Shown: positions 41,401 to 52,000 of the stretch, one piece after another
How positions within the stretch are numbered: position 1 is the first letter of the stretch
Layout: each line of letters begins with the position of its first letter
NCBI RefSeq assembly: GCF_026151205.1
Contig: NC_087080.1
Location: forward strand, 10,401,837 to 10,465,836
DNA from: Bolinopsis microptera
Taxonomy: Eukaryota; Ctenophora; Tentaculata; Lobata; Bolinopsidae
Direction of reading: 5' to 3'
DNA length: 64,000 nucleotides
The notes under the pieces: generated by a model
Told to the model about the DNA's origin: nothing
The model's database searches: none
What the model saw: only the letters and a program-made list of their open reading frames with translations
Program-made: the position numbers and the translations under genes

Positions 41401-44400
41401 TAGAGGGACAGCTTGTATTGGTGGTGGTGAAACTAGTTGTAAAACCAATCTCCTGGATCTGGGAATCCTTTGACTTGACCGGTTGCAACGATACTCTTCT
41501 TATTGGTATTGTGTTATCCGAACACGAAAGTTTCTCAGAGGTAGAAATATCAAATGAAGAATCTCCATTCTCAACAGTTTGTGATTGGAGAAAAGGATTA
41601 GATTCAACACCGCAATTCTTTGTCCCGCTGGTGAGAGTGCATTTCTGTGGAGTCAGTCGCTTAGTCTCGATCAAAGGTGCATTGCCTCCCTTACTCCCGA
41701 AGCCATTTGCATTAGAGTCACTTGAGGGAATCGAAAGTTCTTTAAAAGAATCACGTGAACATTTATTATAAGACTCTTCGATAAAACCAGACGAGTTTGA
41801 ATAAATTTCGTTTGAGCCACCTTTTAAACGGTCGCCAAACCTAGAGTCTAAGTCTTTAACATCTAGTTTCTCCGTCGAAGAACTTTTTCCGGGTGGAAAT
41901 TCGGACTTTTCTGCCCAGTTAGGTTTGGCATGGTTTGAAATTGTCATCAGTGGGACACGCTTTATTTTCTTTTTGCGTGAGGGCGGATTAACTGATTTTG
42001 TTGATACAAGTTTATTATCAGCATCCTTTTCAATTTGTTTTTTGTTTACTTGTGATATAGAAAGCGCTGATGAATCAGAGTCTTTATCCGGCATAAAACT
42101 TTCTGAATCACCACTCTTCGTTAGTTCAACCCCAGAAATATTCTCAAAGATGGAGGTACTTCCAAAAACAGACTTGTTATCTATAATGTCCCCGTTCACA
42201 GACGGTTTCTTCACAGGTTTCTTAGTCGGGGTAATGTTCATCTGGAAGTCCACATTTTGCCCACGATCTTGATCAATGTTGGAAGGGTTATCAAAACTCA
42301 TGACCAATGATGTGGTGACGTCACCGTTGGGAGTTGAAACAGAATCCTGGCTGAAGGGGGTTGTTTCCTTGACGTGCTGTGTTAACTGTGTCATCTGAGG
42401 AATAAAGAATGATACAAATGCATCACACTAAAAAGTGAAAAAGCAAAACACATATAATTTTAGATCTATTTATGCCATAATTTCATAGTCCACGGACTGG
42501 GTCCGGCTTCTTGGATACTGCCGAATGATATCCATCTATAAATGTAACTTCTCTAACCTGCTGTTTGGAAGGAGCAGGAGTGAGAGCAACTCTCCTAACG
42601 ACAGGAGGAGACCCAGGGGTACCACCACGGCTACAGGCACTTTCATCTCTCCCTTGTGACCTATTACTCGACGTGAAGGACCGAGAGAAATCCACCTTCC
42701 GCTTCACGATTAAAACTTCTTCTTCGTTAGTGATACGAGAAACTGTGTCTCTGAAATTGAAGTGTTTCAGGGCTGAGATGTGAAAATCCGGTTAAGGCAC
42801 TATTTACATTAATCACATGAAATGACTAATTACAACACTACAAATCTATTACATTTATTGAGAATAACGTGATGGAAATATTTGATGGAAATATTTTAAA
42901 CGGGCATATCCTGTCCAAACCCATGATGCACTACATGTAGAATTCGTTGTAACTTTTTTTGAAAAGAATTAATACAATAATGTGCTTGTATCCCGCCCAA
43001 AAGGTGAGTAACTGATACAACTGCCAGCTCAGGGAATCAGAGGGGCCATGAAACATAAACACTTTTTTTTTAAATGAGAGGCTAGGCCAAGATAGCCCAC
43101 GAGAGGATAGCATTGAGATGCTCTGCCTACCTCTGGGGTGTGGCAACCTTGGGGAAGGTTGCCGGTGAAATCAGAGTGATTGGTGGAGGATGGTGTAAGA
43201 TGTTATTATATGAGTCAAAATGATACGCTTAAGGGGGGGGGGGGGGACAATGGATATTTTTTTGTGAAACTTGATTTCGAGATAGCAGTTGACCAACAAA
43301 CTAGGACCAGTGACCGAACTTTTGAGGGGTCCCGGACCCCAACCGCCAAACGGTGCCCGCGGGGCAGCCACGCCCATATTTGGTCCAAATTAGGCCCAAT
43401 TTAGCCAAATACCCTGAACATGCCCAAAACCCAGATTTTAGGTGCTTTACTTGTAGCTAGTGGTCTCTTGAACTCGTATATTAAATTTCATCAAGATTGG
43501 ACAAAAAATGACTGAGTTATGAGCCAAAAACCATATGCCCATATTTGGTCATACGCACCAAATTTGGTAGATTTCGTCCCATAAATTGGTCAAATATCAA
43601 ATTTTTGAATGAAACTTACTTTATATGAAAGGTAAGCCTAAACTACATATTCTCTATAAGTTATAGCTTTATATCTGTTTAAATGTGGATACTAAGGCGA
43701 AAAAACCACAAAATTTTCCCGGAAAAATTCAGAATTTGGCCGCCAAATTTTTTTTGAGGCCTAAATCAAAAATCTGTTCTCAAAATAAGGTGGAAATGCA
43801 ATTTCGAGTCGATTCCAAGAATTTCATGGAAAAATTTTGAAAACTGATTGAGTTGTTACAATTTTAATGAGATCAATTCCGCGAATATCGCGAACCAAGA
43901 TACGGGCAATTTAGTTCATTTTTTGTGGTTTTTTCGCCTTAGTATCCACATTTAAACAGATATAAACTAGAGAATATGTAGTTTAGGCTTACCTTTCATA
44001 TAAAGTAAGTTTCATTCAAAAATATTGATATTTGACCAATTTATGGGACGAAATCTACCAAATTTGGTGCATATGCCCAAATATGGGCCTATGATTTTTG
44101 GCTCATAACTCAGTCATTTTTTGTTCAATCTTGATGAAATTTCATATACGAGTTCAAGAGACCACTAACTACAAGTAGAGCACCTAAAATCTGGGTTTTG
44201 GGCATGTTCAGGGTATTTGGCTAAATTGGGCCTAATTTGGACCAAATATGGGCGTGGCTGCCCCGCGGGCACCGTTTGGCGGTTGGGGTCCGGGACCCCT
44301 CAAAAGTTCGGTCACTGGTCCTAGTTTGTTGGTCAACTGCTATCTCGAAATCAAGTTTCACAAAAAAATATCCATTGTCGCCCCCCCCCCCCCCCCCCCC

Positions 44401-45438
44401 CCCCCTTAAATGCCAGATGGGTTTGGAAAAGTAAAACGAGACGAGACAGCATATGAAATAATACTTTAAGTCACCCCGGTCTGATCCAGCTCCTCCGGCA
44501 CAATTAAGCGTTTGGTGCGGTTTGCGAAATTGACAATTGTGGTGATGTGTTGGTTGTCGAATATGTCATTGACAGAGAGGTAGTAGTCCTGGAAATATTG
44601 ACCTCTAATTTGGGCAATAGCCGGACACTGTCCAAGGAAGTGTGAAAACATAAACACTATAAATTTACAAAGAAACATTTCTAACTCGACAGGAGTGGAG
44701 CTACTCAAAGGAGGGTAGTCGGTCATTGAAGTCAGAGAGTCCTTGAAGGGAGTCTGGGGGGTCTTGCTCCCACTTTTAGGAGTCCGCGAACCTTTGTGCG
44801 ATGTATTTCCCGGACTGAGGGAAATGTAAAACTTCTTTTTTTTTTTTTGTTGGGGACCGGCCCGAAGTACCAGCCAATGTTTACTCAAAAAATAATATAT
44901 ATAATAAGTGTCTTATTAGAATTTAAGGTTCAAGCAATCTCGGTCTAAAAAATTGTTCTATAAATAGTTTGTTTTGTCGTATAAAAACTCTAATGTTTAA
45001 AATAAACCTGTAATGAGCACCATTACTCCTTCTCTTATCCGTTCTCTTTCTATTAGGAGTGTTCCTGGACTTGTTGCTATAGTAACCATGGTTATTACCG
45101 TGGTGATGTGACGGTTCACTCTGTACTGCGTGAGTCACGTGACTATGTAACCAAGCCAAAAAGTGGCAGATAAAGGCGTCCTTGCTGCATTTGTATCGTA
45201 TTGTACCCTACGGTCAAGTATTAAGATCAATGTTTGTGTATTAGTCTAAAAGTGCTATAATTAGTTTAATATATTTGATGATTTGTTTGAATTGAACATA
45301 GTTAGTTGACGATGTATTTTAGATGGGTCATGGGATTTAAAGTTACAAGGTTGAAATACTCACGGAGCCAGTAATCCAGTTAACTACTTCATTACTTGTT
45401 ACTTTCCCTTCCAGCAAATCATTCAGGACTTCAGACAT
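23493..45438 (-). CDS. CDAN1: Codanin-1 (17 exons, 1598 aa)
   Basis: Codanin-1 binds the histone H3-H4 chaperone ASF1 and limits its nuclear supply; in humans it partners CDIN1. Exons 5' to 3': 45364-45438, 45008-45180, 44686-44814, 42558-42750, 40805-42394, 40410-40557, 40176-40286, 39646-39739, 34518-34590, 33813-33908, 26784-26839, 26553-26663, 26233-26335, 25961-26107, 25424-25591, 25020-25157, 23493-24884. Phase closes throughout. Matches to the human protein as I remember it: the N-terminus (MSEVLNDLLEGKVTSNEVVN), LLGKFLGLVWYMPY, LPWVCELLVMMDAV, STLLYACCPW and FFHHQPHTVRKVCEFVCERV. Exons 4-5 carry five RRVxL(T/Q)P motifs like ASF1-binding B-domains. It is longer than human (about 1230 aa), mainly from low-complexity exon 5. 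The donor at 40176 (GTTCGT) and the end of exon 3 are the least certain. Confidence 0.9.
25638..25952. repeat. ACTGTCACATT 11-mer repeat in a CDAN1 intron
   Basis: More than 25 copies of an 11-bp unit (ACTGTCACATT, with variants ACTGTCACACT and ACTGCTACATC). It ends just before the donor of the exon 25961-26107. Confidence 0.9.
26363..26411. repeat. Cluster of CACGTG palindromes
   Basis: Several overlapping CACGTG/GCACGTG words within 50 bp in a CDAN1 intron. E-box-like by sequence; no functional evidence. Confidence 0.4.
27536..28141 (+). CDS. Unrecognised 201-aa protein, copy 1
   Basis: Hypothetical protein on the plus strand, nested antisense in a CDAN1 intron. The first ATG in frame gives MAGQLVPVSVASLIVENLCG; the open frame continues 5' only to an internal TTG. 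TTTTGCAG lies 11 bp before the ATG and looks like a splice acceptor, so the CDS is probably one exon with a 5' UTR intron. No signal peptide or membrane segment. Features include an acidic and helical N-terminal half (FDKFEEKLVSQVMEG), a central FVFNVGQTSQLVYCKVAT and a basic KRTKRFLGIRTG. The C-terminus has FFTNFFRYKALKGFLQE. Copy 1 lacks the upstream TATA and donor segment present before copies 2 and 3. I do not recognise the family. Confidence 0.7.
   Translation: MAGQLVPVSVASLIVENLCGTTEKRTNMTQAQEAVRGLTFDKFEEKLVSQVMEGINLSDFEKVVGRMAARHALPNDKKEEILDGQYAEKNTLVSKEFVFNVGQTSQLVYCKVATMKTSDAKIDMAIMYYKLDFKLSPMRIETKRTKRFLGIRTGSSTSVHYEPRNLSTKDQDFFTNFFRYKALKGFLQENPRAGNQITQGI
28543..28550 (+). promoter_or_regulatory. 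Putative TATA box for copy 2 of the 201-aa gene
   Basis: TATATTTA, followed about 54 bp later by a strong donor (ATCACG|GTGAGA, GT at 28604). With the acceptor TTTTGCAG near 29442 this would make a short 5' UTR exon. The arrangement is repeated before copy 3. Confidence 0.45.
29456..30061 (+). CDS. Unrecognised 201-aa protein, copy 2
   Basis: Differs from copy 1 by one residue (Gln to Glu in MTQA(Q/E)EAV) and a tight cluster of nucleotide changes at that site; otherwise the coding sequences are the same by eye. The acceptor-like TTTTGCAG precedes the ATG as in copy 1. This copy has the complete upstream unit, with TATA-like box and donor at about 28543-28604. The near identity with copy 1 means a very recent duplication or gene conversion. 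Confidence 0.7.
   Translation: MAGQLVPVSVASLIVENLCGTTEKRTNMTQAEEAVRGLTFDKFEEKLVSQVMEGINLSDFEKVVGRMAARHALPNDKKEEILDGQYAEKNTLVSKEFVFNVGQTSQLVYCKVATMKTSDAKIDMAIMYYKLDFKLSPMRIETKRTKRFLGIRTGSSTSVHYEPRNLSTKDQDFFTNFFRYKALKGFLQENPRAGNQITQGI
30380..32014. mobile_element. hAT-like element with ATTAATGACC decamer arrays
   Basis: 1635 bp with terminal GGGGGTATGCAACGACC and its complement, flanked by the 8-bp duplication GTTTTAAT (30372-30379 and 32015-32022). The unoccupied site is intact after copy 1 at about 28452-28462 (AGTTTTAATATTCCG). Both ends carry runs of the decamer ATTAATGACC (about seven and six units) followed by a short hairpin arm. The 3' end lies about 90 bp upstream of the TATA-like box of copy 3. 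An open frame at 31106-31507 (minus) has no recognisable domain. Confidence 0.85.
31540..31680. repeat. About 34-bp tandem repeat
   Basis: Four to five units built on CTGCAAACAAGCATTTATAC followed by TAAGTCAA, inside the hAT-like element 30380-32014. Confidence 0.85.
32106..32113 (+). promoter_or_regulatory. Putative TATA box for copy 3 of the 201-aa gene
   Basis: TATATTTA with the donor ATCACG|GTGAGA about 54 bp downstream (GT at 32167), the same as before copy 2. Confidence 0.45.
33021..33629 (+). CDS. Unrecognised 202-aa protein, copy 3
   Basis: The most diverged of the three copies. It has one extra Thr (GQTTSQLV) and substitutions at scattered sites: Lys to Thr in TE(K/T)RT, Asp to Glu, Asp to Ser, Met to Ile, Lys to Gln and Gln to Arg near the end. 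The frame is intact, which argues for coding constraint. The full upstream unit is present, with the hAT-like element just beyond it. Confidence 0.7.
   Translation: MAGQLVPVSVASLIVENLCGTTETRTNMTQAQEAVRGLTFDKFEEKLVSQVMEGINLSDFEKVVGRMAARHALPNEKKEEILSGQYAEKNTLVSKEFVFNVGQTTSQLVYCKVATIKTSDAKIDMAIMYYQLDFKLSPMRIETKRTKRFLGIRTGSSTSVHYEPRNLSTKDQDFFTNFFRYKALKGFLQENPRAGNQITRGI
34347..34503. mobile_element. Diverged MITE related to 21652-21809
   Basis: Inverted ends AGGGATTATTC and GAATGATCCCT, with an internal poly-C run and TACACTAGC(A/G)TAATCA shared with the copy at 21652-21809. It ends 15 bp from CDAN1 exon 9. Confidence 0.55.
35222..35745 (+). pseudogene. N-terminal part of a repeat-borne protein (GGFHT family)
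   Basis: Open frame from 35222, first ATG at 35333. It contains SYSTVHATLVECLKLSY, TFDLPLWIKA, VRVGALGGFHTLTSFLGCIG, MADSGLEELIKLVY and YYKALRAHFLIDAALC. I recall this GGFHxxxSFLG-type protein from many invertebrate genomes as an unnamed transposon-associated protein; I know no biochemical function. The frame then runs into a poly-G tract where the repeat module has inserted. The C-terminal part resumes at 38796. Confidence 0.6.
35746..38795 (+). repeat. Polypyrimidine repeat module (GGGGGATCATG ... CTCCTC array)
   Basis: Starts with a G-run and GATCATG, then a hairpin built from TTTTTGTCCG/CGGACAAAAA words, ACATTTAGATG, and then long CTCCTCAGT-type arrays (35883-36755 and 38041-38790). The array is split by the element 36757-38040. 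The same module in the opposite orientation is at 50727-54012. Long Ser/Pro-rich open frames here come from the repeat. Confidence 0.75.
36757..38040. mobile_element. Inverted-repeat element inside the CTCCTC array
   Basis: Arms of about 185 bp (36757-36945 and 37860-38040) share CCAGGCCCCCTCA, GGAGATCAGATCAT, CACCAATTAGT and CTAGGTCAGTTAAATTCTAC or complements. The core has repeated CAAATCGCGATTTT words and a stretch (about 37670-37830) that closely resembles the spacer of the 201-aa gene units (29220-29370), including AATAAGGTCCGATAAGG. No target duplication can be read because it lies in a repeat. Confidence 0.7.
38796..38961 (+). pseudogene. Cys-rich C-terminal part of the GGFHT-type protein
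   Basis: Open frame ending at TAA 38959-38961 that reads NLICCNCSVDVEQACL, FRCSCRKYGFNCLPACG and RCHGMNCTNIRHDEP, about 11 Cys in 40 residues. This Cys-rich segment is the usual tail of the protein whose N-terminal part is at 35222-35745. The 3-kb repeat insertion separates them, so the gene is broken. Confidence 0.6.
43233..44405. mobile_element. Foldback element with TTAA target duplication
   Basis: A near-perfect palindrome: arms of nearly 0.5 kb (43233-43720 and 43915-44405) around a 0.2-kb centre. The tips are G-runs/C-runs, and TTAA flanks both ends (43229-43232 and 44406-44409), as for piggyBac or Kolobok elements. It lies in the CDAN1 intron between exons 3 and 4. No ORF. Confidence 0.8.
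44466..44680 (-). pseudogene. Possible LINE 3' fragment
   Basis: The open frame running past the end of CDAN1 exon 3 includes HFLGQCPAIAQIRGQYF and TTIVNFANRTKRL before a stop at 44466. This resembles the C-terminal end of LINE polyproteins (H-x-L-x-x-C-P). It is intronic, and I excluded it from codanin-1. Confidence 0.4.
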
Positions 45439-46037
45439 TAGCTAGGAGATATTTTTAGTGTGAATTAAAGTCGATTTATTGAGTCACCAGTTTGAATAAA
45501 AGTAGCAAGCTAAAGCCTCTAACCTATATTAATCATCAATAATTTACTTGTTTCCTAAGAACAATCATAATTATTAGAGGTCAAATTTCTAATTTGAGCG
45601 TGAACAGAAAATTTCACAGTAAAAGAAAGGTTTTTCATACGAAATAAATGAAAATTTATCAATTTAGATGCATTATATCTTTATTATAATAAAGTCAGCT
45701 CCAGGCTGCAGGTATCGGTAGTACGTCAAATCTAGTAGAGTGAAAGGAATGTGACAGCACATTTTCTACAAATATTGCAATAAATAGTGGCGTGCTGCGC
45801 ACAAATAAATATAAACATATTGATGCGTGTTCCATTTTAGTACAAAATTTCATAATTTCGCGCGCATTTTTTGGCCTTGTATTTTATTGCACGTTGCATC
45901 TCACTTAACGTTTCTGCAGGATGTCTCGTGCCCTAAACATAGGTACAAGAAACGTCGGCTCCCAGTCAAAACAAATATAAAAACCTGCTCCTACCAAATC
46001 CATCCCTAAAACTTAAGATTAAAAACAAAATTTAAAG
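45439..46037. other. NUP43-CDAN1 intergenic spacer
   Basis: 599 bp between the NUP43 stop codon and the CDAN1 start codon. AATAAAG is present on the minus strand near 45676, a possible polyadenylation signal. No other feature. Confidence 0.5.
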
Positions 46038-49000
46038 TCACTCATCACAACTGTCCGTGCAAAAGAGAGTCTGTCTGGCTCCACCACACACAACTTTTCC
46101 TTGCAGTACATCAAAACTATTGATACTGAGTTTATTATCGCTGCCTAACAAGTTGAACACATCCATCTTCTGGTGAGATATCTCAGGAGTTAACCAGGGC
46201 GACACTTTCCCGCCTCCCCCCAGCAATCCTCCAACTCCTGGTGGATTATTGTGTAGATGGGTTGCAAATTCTAAACATTTCTAACCAGTTCTGTTATACG
46301 GTCAAACTTCATTGATTTTAGGCCTTAAGTTGGGTAATATTCTACAAACAATCTCCGACATTAATTCTCAATGAAAGAGCTAACCACTTTGGACAACACT
46401 CAATGGAACGATAAGTGATGGCACAATCAAAACGTTTAAGTTATCACAGATATGGGACCGGTGATCTGGCATAAAAAAGCATGTTCGAGATTTCAAATGT
46501 CAGATTATAGTAGTAAATTGACTATTAAGACAAAAAATAATATTGCAATCTCAACCGGCGACACAAAAGCTTTATGTAGTCTTCCTAAACTGGCAGTGTA
46601 AAAAGTGGCCATTTGTACGGTCATGAATCATACTTTGATCAGCTGCTCCAATTGACACGAGCAATAAATATTTTAAACTGCCAATAATCCTGCCACGCGA
46701 TTTAGTAATAAATTAGAAATAACATATAATTTACTTAAACGTGATATCTAATACTGAGACGATATTTCTAACTTAAATTATTTCATCAATTAACGCAAAG
46801 TAAAATAAGATAACAAACCACTGAGAGCCGCTCCGTTCCACATTAACAACTGACCATCCTCTGAGCATGTGTACAAGTTGTCTGACTTCTCCTTTTCAAA
46901 CTGCACTTCCCATATAGCACTGGCGTGTCCTGTTTTGATTGTAATTAAAGAGTTATTAGAGAGTAATTAGTGAGTTAATTAGGTTAGTCAACAAGTAGTT
47001 TTACGTGTTAGTTCACTTCCACTAAGCAACGTTGATGTAACTGATATTGGAGCTGACTGGTTTTTGTCTCATTAAGTCTCCAATTACAGCCACGAAATAT
47101 GATCTTTACTGATGAGTACAGCCCATCAATTATTGAATATCGGATTGGTAAAAATAAAACACGACAAAAGAATCACATGGAAAACTATTTCCACCTTAAC
47201 ATTTGTCTCTCTAAGTTGCACTATAACTGCACTACAACTTCACTACAACTGCACTATAACTACACTATAACCTCACTATAACTACACTACAACTTCACTA
47301 TAACTGCACTATAACCGCACTATAACTGCACTATAACTGCACCTGCAAAAGTAGCCAGAGGATATCTGTTATTCCTCATGTCCCATATCAGTAGACTACC
47401 ATCAGATCTAGAGTTAGCTATTATAAAGGGTTGCGTTGTGTGCACTGCTATTCCCAGTATTGATACCTGTCATAACGTTAGATTTTACTACAGTTGAGTA
47501 ATGAAGTAGTCGAGTAACTAAATCAGATTCATAACAAACATGGTGCAGACAGCTTACAAAAGTATCCTTTAACAGAAATGTCTGAGATCCAAATTCACTT
47601 TAATCCACACAGCACATAATTTTCACAGATTTATCAAAATAACAGCCATGATTTGCTCACCAGTTCGCTGGACATGGTGGAAGCGGGCATCTCACCCTGT
47701 TGTCGGGTATCATAACAGTGTACCTGTCCAGCAGAGGTACCCACCAACACACTGTGAGACAAGTAGAAGGTGGAGGTGTTCAGGCACATTTCACACTTCG
47801 TGGAGTACACTGGCCGGGACTGGGCCGGAATGTGCACCTGATAAGGTTTGGGTATTTTAGATATTTTATAAGTTGTCTTTAGATATGTCAAAGAGAAAAT
47901 AGATACAAGCCAGTACGGTTGTAACAACTAAAAACTGCAGAGAATACTTCCTGAAATTTCAACAAAGTTTCGTAAAGCTATCTTTTGTATCCCCTGTATC
48001 AGGAGACAAATGTTGCGGTGAAATACAATTCAGGAGTATCTGAGTATGTTTAAGGGTAAAGAAAGATGTTTCACCTGAAGGAAACCCTCCTCCCCAACGG
48101 ATGCGATTAATTTCTCCGTACATGACACGTGTGTGGTAAGTTTGTTCCCCGTTTTTAGCGTTGTTGTCGTCTCTAACTCGTCTCCTAGAACGTTCCAAAC
48201 CTGTTGTGATGAGCTCATAAATAACAATGGTGATGAGCTCATAAATAACAATGGTCGAGATATTAAATTACTCCCCTTTTTTATTCTGATCTTTAGGTTT
48301 CTCTGCACAGTCCATACTTGCAGAGTTAGTAACCACTTCGTACTGCTTCGTGGTTTCACGATGATATAAAGCTTAATGTTTTGAGGATCGTGGAGTCTAG
48401 GATGTTTCTTTCTGTAGTTCTAAGCTAATGGGTTGCCTTAGACTCTGCTGGTGGATTACCTGCACTACAAAAGCTTTCATCGAATCTGCAATTTAGTGGT
48501 TTATAGGTCTCCCCAGGACCACCATAGTTCACATTGTACAGACTAAAGTTCTCGACATCACATGTTCTACAGTGTTGTGTATATGTACATACTGCATATA
48601 CAGGGGGGGGGGGGGCTCCAGCCTCATTCCACCTCATCCAAATTTTGCCTATACACAATTCATCCATAGTCCATACTTCATAAGATCATGGTTGGTGTAT
48701 TTGCATGTGGTCAAGTTTCCATGATGAGTGTTGACCATAAGCGAGTGTTCAATATGTGGGTAACGTGTCTATCTAGTTCGTCTATCTAATTTGTTGCACC
48801 GCTGTTTCATTTCCATTGCTCTCTGACTAAAGATTAATTTCAAATGAGATGTTTTAGAGCACGATATCTTGCTTGTTCCATAGCTTTTGTTGTTTTGCTC
48901 TACTTTTACACAGACATCTTGCCAACTATTCCACAAGAGACAATTATTATCACCCTCAAAACCAGTCTGAAGCATGATGTCATGTTTGAGTACGTTAGAG

Positions 49001-52000
49001 GGAAACAGTTAGAAAAAATATTCATGGTTATTTTCATACCGTCAAAGCCTGAAGCTGGAAAATGGAGGGAACATGTGCGAACCAAAGGACTGAATATATC
49101 ACTGTGGAATGGGAATGAATTTGAGGGAGTTCCAAAAGAGTGTTTGAGATTCAAAGTGATGTTTGTTGTAGGAAAAACCAATGAAAATGGATATTCCGAT
49201 GATCTCTTACACGAAAATTCCATGCACGACGATCTTTATCTCGTTGAAACAATGGAAAGCACAGTGGCTCTGAACGAAAAACTACTTTGGGCACTGAGAA
49301 AAAGTGTAGAAATGTTTGACTTTAAATACTTTATCAAGACCGATCACGATACCATGATCGATTTACCAAACCTGGTTACTGGACTCAACCTCGCACCAAG
49401 ACAGAACCTTTACACTGGCAAATGTGGTATCAAATTGAAGTCAACTCCGTACAATCAAACATTTGATTACTGTAAAGGAGGAGGCTATGTCATATCACGT
49501 GATCTCGTTCAGAAGATAACAGAACTCAATGATAACGAGACAGATGTGCCCATACCATTTGAAGATGGCCTCAGTGGATGGTTAATCTCTCGTGTTGTTC
49601 AAAAGCACAATATCACCGGAGCTCTTATCCCAAAACATGATGATAATGTTCTTCAGAATGTAACAGACTCAACGAACTTATTTTTCATTAAATGGTTCTA
49701 TCATTATCTTAAATTGCTTCATTGGCTTGATAAAACATTCGAGTGTAGGAGGCAGGCGGACCCAGTGCTTTGTCCTTCAATGAAGTACAAGTATTTGACT
49801 CGGTGGAAAAATGACGGTGTTGAATGTGTTTGTAATGAGTAGTAGTTACTTATACTAATTTTTGTTATTATAACGATCTTGTGTCAGAGGCAACATGTAG
49901 ATGTGGTGATAGTTTGCAAATAGTGCCATTCTGCAAAGTGTCCAAATCTTTTCTATGTGTGGCAAATTCGGAGACACCAAAACACTGCAATTAAGCTAAA
50001 CAATTCACCACATTTGCAGCTTTCAGGTTCAACAATGATTTAACATCGTAACTTTTATAACGTTTTCTTACACGATTGTTGTGGAAGACAACGCAGTAAG
50101 TGGGGGGGGTCCAACCCGATCATTTCCGATCATTCCGATCCCGATTTTGGCCTCAGCAACCCTCATATCGGAAAAATCGGGAAAATTTAAATCTTCCCTC
50201 TGAGGTTTCTAGGCGATATAGGTAGGTATTTCTGTTCTTAAATATGACAAGAAATCGATTGGTGGTGGTCCCAGAACCCCAAAATAGTTTCTTGTTCCAA
50301 TCAAGAATCGTTTCGTCCGAAAAAAAAACACACGTATCAACTCTTGTTTGACAGAAACATCCACCCCGGTCCACAATTGAAAGAGGTACGGTTGGTAATA
50401 ACAATCGTAACAAATAGCGAACGCTTTAGTAACTTTTGATTTAAATTGTCTCCACAATTTGTAACAGGCTATCTGCAGAAACAGTTATCTCTTAGATACA
50501 AAGAATAGTTTACACAATTTTTAATAACATTAAAAGGGATGAAAATCACTTTATTTATCAAAATCTTTATTTATCATGTAACAACTTTTCCATAGTACTG
50601 GAGAGTAAAACTATGTTAAACAAAATTCTACAGCACATTTTGAGTCAGTAACAGTAACATGTCAATATGTTACAGACTCACATGCGTTTAAAAACATTTT
50701 AGTAACAATAAATTGTGTAAACTGATGAGGAGGAGGATGAGGACTGAAGAAGAGGAGGACTGAGGAGGAGGAGGAGAAGGAGGAAAACTGAGGAGGAGGA
50801 GGACTGGGGAGGACTGACGAGGAGGAGAAGGACCGAGGAGGACTGAGGAGGAGGAGGAGGACTGAGGAGGAGGAGGACTGAAGAGGAGAGGGATTGGTGA
50901 GGAAGAGGAGGACTGAGGACGGGGAGGAGGAGGACTAAGAGGACGCGAGGGCTAAGGACGAGGAGGACTGAGGACGAGGACGAGAGCGAGGACTGAGGAG
51001 GAGGACTGATAAGAAAGTGAAGGAGGAGGAGGACTGAGGAGAAGGAGGACAGAGGAGGAAGACTGAGGAGGACCAGGACGAGGACTAGGACGATATGGAC
51101 GATGACTAACGACGAGCAGGAGGACGACTGAGGAGGAGGACTGATTAGGAGGAGAAGGAAGAGGAGAATGAGGAGGAGGATGAGGAGGAGAACTGAGGAA
51201 GAGGAGGAGAAGGAGGAAGACTGAGGAGAAAGAGGATGACTGGGGAAGACTGGGGAGGAGGAGAAGGACCGAGGAGGACTGAGGAGGAGGAGGACTGAAG
51301 AGGAGAGGGAGGACTGAGGAAGAGGAGCAGGATTGGTGAGGAGGAGGAGGAGGAGGAAGACGACATGGAGGAGAAGGACTGAGGACGGGGAGGAGGAGGA
51401 CTCCAGAGGAGGAGGACTCAGGAGGAGGAGAAGGAGGACTGAGGACGGGGAGGAGGAGGAGGACTAAGAGGACGCGAGGACTAAGGACGAGGAGGACTGA
51501 GGAGGAGGACGAGAACGAGGACGAGGACGAGGACTGAGGAGGAGGACTGATAAGAAGAAAAAGGAGGAGGAGGAGGACTGAGGAGGAGGACTAAGGATGA
51601 GGAGAAGGAGGACAGGGGGAGGACTGAGGAAGAGGAGGACTTGAGGAAGACTGAGGAGGAGGAGGACTATGGGAGGACTGAGGAGGATGATGAGGAGGAG
51701 GACTGAGGATGAGGTGGAGGAGGACTGAGGATGAGGTGGAGGAGAAGGAGGACTGGGGGAGGACTGATGAGGAGGAGGACTGAGGGAGGACTAAGGAGGA
51801 GGAAGACTTAAGAGTAGGAGGAGAAGGAGGAAAAGGAGGAGAAGGAGGAGGAGGAGGAGGACTGAGGAGTAGGAGGAGGAGAAGGAGAAGGAGGACTGAG
51901 GAGGATGACTGATTAGGAGGAGAAGGAAGAGGAGGAGGAGGAGGATGAGGAGGAGGACTCAGGAGGAGGAGGATAAGGGGGAGGATAAGGAGGAGAATGA

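Noticed and set aside
44466-44685. Extension of CDAN1 exon 3 through this stretch
   Set aside because: It resembles a LINE tail and ends in a stop codon, whereas a donor at 44686 joins in phase to the next codanin-1 exon.
48201-48359. 5' extension of NUP43 exon 3 (LQVWTVQRNLK frame)
   Set aside because: Contains a duplicated 24-bp block and lies upstream of a clean acceptor (CAACAG) that gives a proper WD strand, DNQLLQVWNV.
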